From assembly GCA_013397695.1 (NCBI GenBank), contig VYZI01000126.1, positions 1,054,962 to 1,118,961 of the forward strand: a stretch of DNA of 64,000 nt. The letters run 5' to 3'. The notes under the pieces were generated by a model. It made no database searches, was not told where the DNA came from, and saw only the letters and a list, made by a program, of their open reading frames with translations. The position numbers and the translations under genes were made by a program. This DNA is from Centropus unirufus. Taxonomy: Eukaryota; Chordata; Aves; Cuculiformes; Centropidae. This document shows, piece after piece, positions 59,965 to 64,000 of this stretch. How positions within the stretch are numbered: position 1 is the stretch's first letter; each line of letters starts with the position of its first letter.

Positions 59965-62372
59965 AAACCTCCCAAGGGCAAATCCAAAGCAGAATGTCAC
60001 GGGAAAGCAGGCAACATCATCTTAGCCAGCACATTTATACGATCTCAGCAATCTCACAGTGTTTTTCAAGAGCAAAGAGAGGAAGCTTGAGCCTTTCACC
60101 AGCAGGAATTATTCCAGGCAGATCTTACATCCAGCCCATAAAACCACCTGTTTTAGGCAAAAACTGAGACATGCATAGTTGCATAAGCTTTGTATGGCTG
60201 TGACTGAGTGAGGTAGGCGCAGAGTGGGCTGAAGTCGCCTGGAGGATCGCGCTTTCACTGCTGGAGAGTGCTATGGGCTAGCACGTGCCTGAAGTTGGCA
60301 AAGGGCAGTTGTTTCTTCCCCTAGGTAACGACCGATCCCTAAACACCGACACAATATCACCGTGGCAACCTGCAGCGTGTGGCACAACTAAATCGAGGGG
60401 TGTGCTTCTTGCGCCCTGGCAGGATGATGAAACATCAGCCTGCGCTAAACTGGGTTGTACCCTGTTTCCACATCGTAATCTTCTCCTTTGTACAAGCACT
60501 GGACCTCACGCGGCTGCGTGGCGAGCCAGTGAGCTGGGCCAGAGAGAAGTTAATCCTGGAGTGAAAAAGGGACAAATACTGGCCAGATGGACTCCCTGAA
60601 CTGGGTCAGCTTGCAATCACATGGATTGTGCCACCGCTGGCACAAGGGGTGGCATGGGACCACGCAGAAGCTGAAGGCAGCTGTTTCCAGCTTGGATCTG
60701 GTGAAGACACTGTGGGACCCGTGCCCTTGCTTGTTCATGCCAAGAGCTAAATACCATGAACCCGAGCCTAAAGCTGAAACAAGCCCCTTGCTCAGCTCTT
60801 GCAGGATATCTTACCCTTGCCAGCCCTTTTGAAAGCTCCTCACTCCAAGCAGAGCCAGATTACAGCACTTCTCTATCCCCACACGTTGATTCTTGTTACA
60901 CAGCACACGCATTCATGTATTGTGGCAGCATGTGCTCTTATTTGCTACCAAAGTGGGAAAGCATCACATGCACATTATTATCTCCGTTCAAAATAGGGGC
61001 CATAACATCAGTTTGCAAATATGTGCTTCATCAACCAAATCAGTTTCTCAGCTGTCTCCCTGCTGAACGCATTGCACATGCATTTGTTTGAGGATAGGTC
61101 TAGCATCAAGAAAAATTCACATTATCCTCTTTTTCTCTATTAATTACTAAACCTCCCTCTTAAACTGAAGAGGAAGGACCTCTGCTACTTCATTCCTGTA
61201 GTACAGACCACTTGCAGTGCTACTTATCACTGATTCTTTTTGTTATCTTCCTTTTCTGGACAACTTTCTACCATTTTTCTGACCACCAAAACCCTCACCT
61301 GGGTGCCAGGTCATTCACAACATCTGCTTCCAACCCCCTCAGCTTGTTTTTCAGCCCATCTCTGGCCTTTGAATTTATGGACCACTACTGCACTTCAAGC
61401 AGATGTTCCCTGCTGCACTACCTACACAAGCTCAGGTCCGTTTCCTGCGTTGGAGTGAGAAAGATGTAGGTGTCAGTGCAAAGTACTCAAAGTAGGAAAA
61501 ACAGTTAAAAAATTACTTCCTGGTAAGGACTGCTGTCACACAAGAGATGTAACTATTTTTGCACTTACAAATCTAATTTTACACTGTTTTATACTTTATC
61601 TGCTTGGTTTGTTACTAGCTAACAGAGGTCAGTAATGGAAACTTCTCCTGGAGATAAGAACAGGGAATATTATCCCCTTATCTGATAAGTACTCCACAAA
61701 CATTTCATGTGCTCACACACCCACGAGGCAAAGCAGCCAGAGCTGAGAAATCCACTGAAGACTGAGGGTTCAGGCAACTTGCAGCAAGTCAGGCAGCCGT
61801 CCTGGTCACCTCTGAAAATCATCCTTTCTCTCTTATCCCTTCTGCTATGAGTCTCCACAGCTCTCCAGCCTTTTTACATCCTGGTACCTTTCAGGGCAGC
61901 CAGTATTTAAGCTGAGCTGGCAGCCTATTTTCAAGGTTCACCACATCCTTAGGTAAGAAATGTTTATTTTCCTGCCAGCCAGGTGTTTCCAAACACTGTT
62001 AACTGAAACCAGGCTAACATTCAATGCAAACACATTTCTTCACGACACCCTAAAGGTGGGCACAGCTACAAGTGCTTGAAGGGACACAGATGGAAGAGGG
62101 AAGGAAAGAAACAAACACCTCCCATTCCGCTTGTGCTGAAACTCGATCCAAGGCCCCGTGCCCTTTGGCAGCCAACTTCCTGCAGCTTTTCTTGTCCTGT
62201 CTTCCTAAATGAAAGACTCCCTGCCTAGTGGACCATGCAGCCTCGAGTTAGATTCCAGAAAGGAGGCTTTGATGGATTCAGAGAACTGGTATCTCCCTTC
62301 TCAGTGAGGAAAATACTTGCTTACAAGGGAGGATTTTGACTGCTGCTCCTACCAGATGCACCACGAGTTGAA

Positions 62373-62414
62373 GCGGCCCCTGCTGACGGGTCCAGTCCTG
62401 CACCGCCCCCTGTG
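62373..62414 (-). promoter_or_regulatory. Two CTCF-like motifs on the minus strand
   Basis: The minus strand at 62373-62386 reads TCAGCAGGGGCCGC, 12 of 14 matches to CCASYAGRKGGCRS. At 62402-62414 it reads CACAGGGGGCGGT, which fits the AGGGGGCGG core. Binding is not shown by sequence alone. Confidence 0.25.
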
Positions 62415-64000
62415 CTGGTGCTGCTATTGCAGGACCAGGACCAAGGCTACACCAGGGACTACTTCCCTGGATATAATTTTTATTTTATTTTTTCAAAACA
62501 ATTTTCTAAGTCAGGCTCCCCCAGGACCCCAAAAATTGCTGGGCCACACAACAGGTATAAAGGCAGAGGAACAGGAGAGGAGCTGCTGGAACAGGACTGT
62601 CCCCAAAAATACCCTCTTCCCACTAGGAGGAAGTATTGAGGCTGCTCCCATGAGGGCTTGCGTCACCTGCTGACAGAAGCGAGTCCCACTTTGGTAGAGC
62701 AGGTGTCACCCTGCAGGTTTAATTCAAAGAGCAGTCAAGGGGGATTATGAGCTATGGATGTTCCCGTCCCTTTGGTGACACAGCCTGTGGTTTCCACAGC
62801 AGCCTAAACCAGAGGCAGTGCAATCCCGCTTCCCACTTTCCTCCTTAAAAGTACAACAAATTTGATCCTACAGGGAGCCAATTCAGGTCACTAATCCACA
62901 GATAACCAAACAAACCAACATTTTCTATCAATTTAGTAAACAGAATGGCTCATCACAAATGGAAACGAGCACTAGTGCTGGCTGAAGGAAGAGGAAGGAC
63001 ATAGCTGGAATCGGAATGGGGAGGAGGGCAGGCACACCTGCAAACATCACAGCGACATCAGATGTCACTGAAAGACATCCCTAGTCCTGATCACGCAGCC
63101 CCTGCACAATCAAACCATGTTTCTGCATCCACAACTAGCAAGTCTGACACTAACATGAGAGAGAGCTGCTTTCTAGTCTAAGGAATCCCATGAAGGATTA
63201 AATACCTTGTGTTCACAACTCTACACCAGTGGAGGTCACAAGAGGCAGTTTTCTGGGGGAGAAAACAAACAGATGTAATTTACTGACAAAATAATTACAG
63301 TTTGGCTTGTGTGTCCTGATCTGCACTGCATGCTATGCTGCTCAAGCCTTAGCTAGGAAACTATTCCAGGGGCTTGAGGTTCAATGCATGTATCGCCTAA
63401 GCCACAATGATTTGCAGAGTAAGGCCACGCAGCACATCCGCAGCGCTGGGAAGCTCGCCAGGCTGAGAGGGTCTAAAAAGGACCAGGAGCAAAACACTAA
63501 CCCAAAAAATGGAAGCATCCACTCCTTCATAGATGACTCAGTTCTGCCAAATGCAGCTAGCTGGATTTTGGCTTGGTGATACGTTAGGTCTATTTAGTCA
63601 CCAGGTTTACAAACGAGTACATCACAGTTCCCATAATTAACACTGCAACACAGAATTTTCATAGACTATGGTGGCACAGGTAAGACTACTACTACTAGAG
63701 GAAAGATTACTATGCCAAGAAAAGCTTGCTGAACAGCAGCAAATGCTGCTAATAACTGAGGTCTTTGGTGGTCATTTAAGAAACACAAGCTTATCTGTAG
63801 AGACACACAAGACATAATAAACAAACACAATCCAGACACTATTTTAAGCCGCTTTGTATAAGCAAGTGATGAACATCCTTGTTTCAGTTTGGGCACGAGA
63901 GGTTTAAGTTCACTGTTCCAACAGATCCTGAACGACAGGATGTCTTGCATTGTTTCCAAATAGTTTGGGTTACAGCAAAACAAGAGAACAGAACAAACTG

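Larger units (their letters stand above)
58751..64000. other. Intergenic DNA to the right edge
   Basis: No recognisable exon or RNA gene. A (TTA/TTTA)-rich simple stretch lies at 59901-59964 and a pair of CTCF-like motifs at 62373-62414. In human the next gene on this side of NFKBIA is PSMA6, transcribed towards it, but no PSMA6 exon is visible, so it would lie beyond the window. Confidence 0.4.

Noticed and set aside
41591..64000. PSMA6 exons downstream of NFKBIA
   Set aside because: It is expected by human gene order, but none of the frames resembles a proteasome alpha subunit.
1..64000. CR1 LINE copies, the commonest bird repeat
   Set aside because: I looked for the usual CR1 3' end (ATTCTATGATTCTATG-like words and the preceding TTCCAACC block) on both strands and found no clear instance. 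Diverged internal fragments may still exist.
1..64000. tRNA, rRNA, snoRNA, CRISPR or prokaryotic features
   Set aside because: No cloverleaf-compatible intact sequence, rRNA core or spaced direct-repeat array was seen. The split gene, CpG islands and LTR place the DNA in a vertebrate nucleus.

Overview
The window is vertebrate nuclear DNA, almost certainly from a bird. Two things support this. First, a complete six-exon gene for the NF-kappaB inhibitor IkappaB-alpha (NFKBIA) lies at about 37.9-41.6 kb on the + strand, and its protein ends in LMYDDC...GGRQL, the form I associate with avian orthologues. Second, a solo endogenous-retrovirus LTR of a type widespread in neoavian genomes lies at about 18.9-19.4 kb. 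I see no prokaryotic operons, CRISPR arrays, insertion sequences or phage genes.

Layout. 1-620 is a CpG-rich island with no recognisable gene. From 0.6 to 37 kb the DNA is intergenic. It holds one unusually long minus-strand open frame (2109-2939), several AT-rich stretches that look like conserved non-coding elements, a small GC patch (18.56-18.70 kb), the solo LTR, two possible ancient SINE remnants, and a second CpG-rich segment (25.5-25.73 kb) cut by an assembly gap beside a GGAGAA hexamer array. From 37.1 to 38.5 kb lies the NFKBIA promoter island, with a TATA-like box, a GC box and kappaB sites. The gene follows, with coding exons at 38003-38226, 38582-38690, 39166-39376, 39870-39958, 40078-40338 and 40857-40904, and a 3' UTR to about 41.59 kb. 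From 41.6 to 64 kb the DNA is again intergenic. It contains an unrecognised 205-bp sequence present twice (45971-46176 and 47400-47603, about 93% identical), A-rich low-complexity runs, and a second gap (58563-58707).

Biology. NFKBIA is the only gene I can support. Its product traps NF-kappaB dimers in the cytoplasm and is destroyed after IKK phosphorylation. Its own promoter is an NF-kappaB target, and the kappaB motifs at the core promoter and in introns 1-2 fit this negative feedback loop. In human, NFKBIA lies between PSMA6 (3' side) and INSM2 (5' side). Neither gene is recognisable here, so the flanks are probably gene-desert regulatory DNA. The most notable local oddities are a perfect 16-bp minisatellite starting 8 bp into intron 1, a very short inferred 5' UTR with a second, stronger ATG at codon 13, the repeated GGAAAGTCCC motif, and the duplicated 205-bp unit. 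I found no clearly new biological system.
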